NCBI GenBank assembly: GCA_023266715.1
Contig: JAHFPK010000215.1
Coordinates: 1-5,136, forward strand
DNA: 5,136 nucleotides
Reading direction: 5' to 3'
DNA from: Hyphomicrobiales bacterium
GTDB lineage: Bacteria; Pseudomonadota; Alphaproteobacteria; Rhizobiales; Aestuariivirgaceae
The first letter of the stretch is position 1; each line of letters begins with the position of its first letter. Made by a program: the position numbers and the translations under genes. Shown piece by piece: positions 4,855-5,136 of this stretch. The notes beneath the pieces are model-generated. The model was given only the letters and a program-made list of their open reading frames with translations. It searched no databases and was not told the origin of the DNA.

Positions 4855-4877
4855 GCGGGGGCTTTAGCTTGCCCCGC
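4855..4877 (-). promoter_or_regulatory. GC-rich hairpin immediately upstream of the prmA start
   Basis: GCGGGG (4855-4860) and CCCCGC (4872-4877) form a perfect 6-bp inverted repeat around an 11-base loop and abut the prmA ATG. In the mRNA this would cover the place where a ribosome binding site should be, and no purine-rich Shine-Dalgarno sequence is present there. It could limit prmA translation or be a weak end signal for the upstream OmpA-family gene; there is no T-run. Confidence 0.4.
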
Positions 4878-4889
4878 ACTCCACGTCCA

Positions 4890-5136
4890 TCAGGTCAGCG
4901 GAACAATCTGAATTTCAACGCGGCGGTTCTGGGCTTTGCCTGCCGCACTGGCATTGGAAGCGATGGGTTGGCTTTCACCGAAGCCCTGGACCGAGAAACG
5001 CTGGCTGTCGAGCTGCTGGGAGACAAGGTAGTGAGCCACGGAATTGGCCCTGCGGCTTGAGAGTTCCTCGTTGTATTCGTCGGAGCCATCGGAGTCGGTG
5101 TGGCCGTTCACATCGACCAGCGTCTGGTTGAATTCG
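4890..5136 (-). CDS. OmpA-family C-terminal peptidoglycan-binding domain protein (3' part only)
   Basis: The visible 82 residues are the end of an OmpA/Pal-type domain, which in the periplasm binds the diaminopimelate of peptidoglycan and anchors an outer-membrane protein or lipoprotein to the wall. Hallmarks are VDVNGHTDSDGSDEYNEELS followed by SRRANSVAHYL: the Asp of GHTDSDG and the Arg of the N-x-x-L-S-x-R-R-A block are the usual ligand-binding residues. The fold continues with QGFGESQPIASN and the closing NRRVEIQIVPL. The frame stays open to the window edge, so the 5' part, including any signal peptide, lipobox or beta-barrel, is not seen; YiaD-like lipoprotein and OmpA-like porin cannot be told apart. 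A GTG at 5109-5111 lies inside the domain and is not the real start. It ends 35 bases before prmA on the same strand. Confidence 0.9.
   Translation of the reverse strand, partial: EFNQTLVDVNGHTDSDGSDEYNEELSSRRANSVAHYLVSQQLDSQRFSVQGFGESQPIASNASAAGKAQNRRVEIQIVPLT

Noticed and set aside
1..5136. CRISPR array, tRNA, rRNA, transposase or phage gene
   Set aside because: No regularly spaced direct repeats, no tRNA-like fold, and no transposase or phage protein motifs were seen. The genes are ordinary chromosomal ones.

Overview
The window looks like chromosomal backbone of an alphaproteobacterium, most probably a member of the Hyphomicrobiales (Rhizobiales). This rests on protein character: a long-form aminopeptidase P, a rhizobial-type PrmA, a 69-residue CspA-like protein, a small DUF1127 protein, and a palindromic intergenic repeat of the kind scattered through many alphaproteobacterial genomes. 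Genus cannot be resolved from what is here. I see no phage, insertion sequence, CRISPR array, tRNA or rRNA, and no sign of a new multi-gene system. The unusual signals lie in the non-coding DNA and at the 3' end of prmA.

Layout. Positions 1-629 (+) hold the 3' part of azlC and a complete azlD, translationally coupled by an ATGA overlap; together they form a branched-chain amino acid exporter. A 108-bp palindromic repeat (641-748) separates them from the convergent pepP gene (750-2522, -), whose stop codon almost touches the repeat. A divergent 232-bp region leads to a cold-shock protein gene (2755-2964, +) with a textbook terminator. Next come an AT-rich stretch full of palindromes (about 3027-3388), a 64-residue DUF1127 gene (3389-3583, +), a hairpin and another terminator (ending 3713). 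An almost perfect sigma-70 promoter at 3752-3780 (+) then has no gene in front of it. prmA (3910-4854, -) and the 3' part of an OmpA-family gene (4890-5136, -) close the window.

How the parts relate. AzlCD is a two-subunit membrane exporter. PepP (peptide turnover), Csp (RNA chaperone), DUF1127 protein (small, basic, probably a regulator) and PrmA (methylation of ribosomal protein L11) are independent housekeeping or stress functions, not one pathway. The points most worth a second look are the orphan promoter and the roughly 200-nt RNA it could make antisense to prmA, a 26-residue C-terminal tail on PrmA encoded by DNA that looks like a terminator, and a pair of matching 15-bp palindromes flanking the DUF1127 upstream region.
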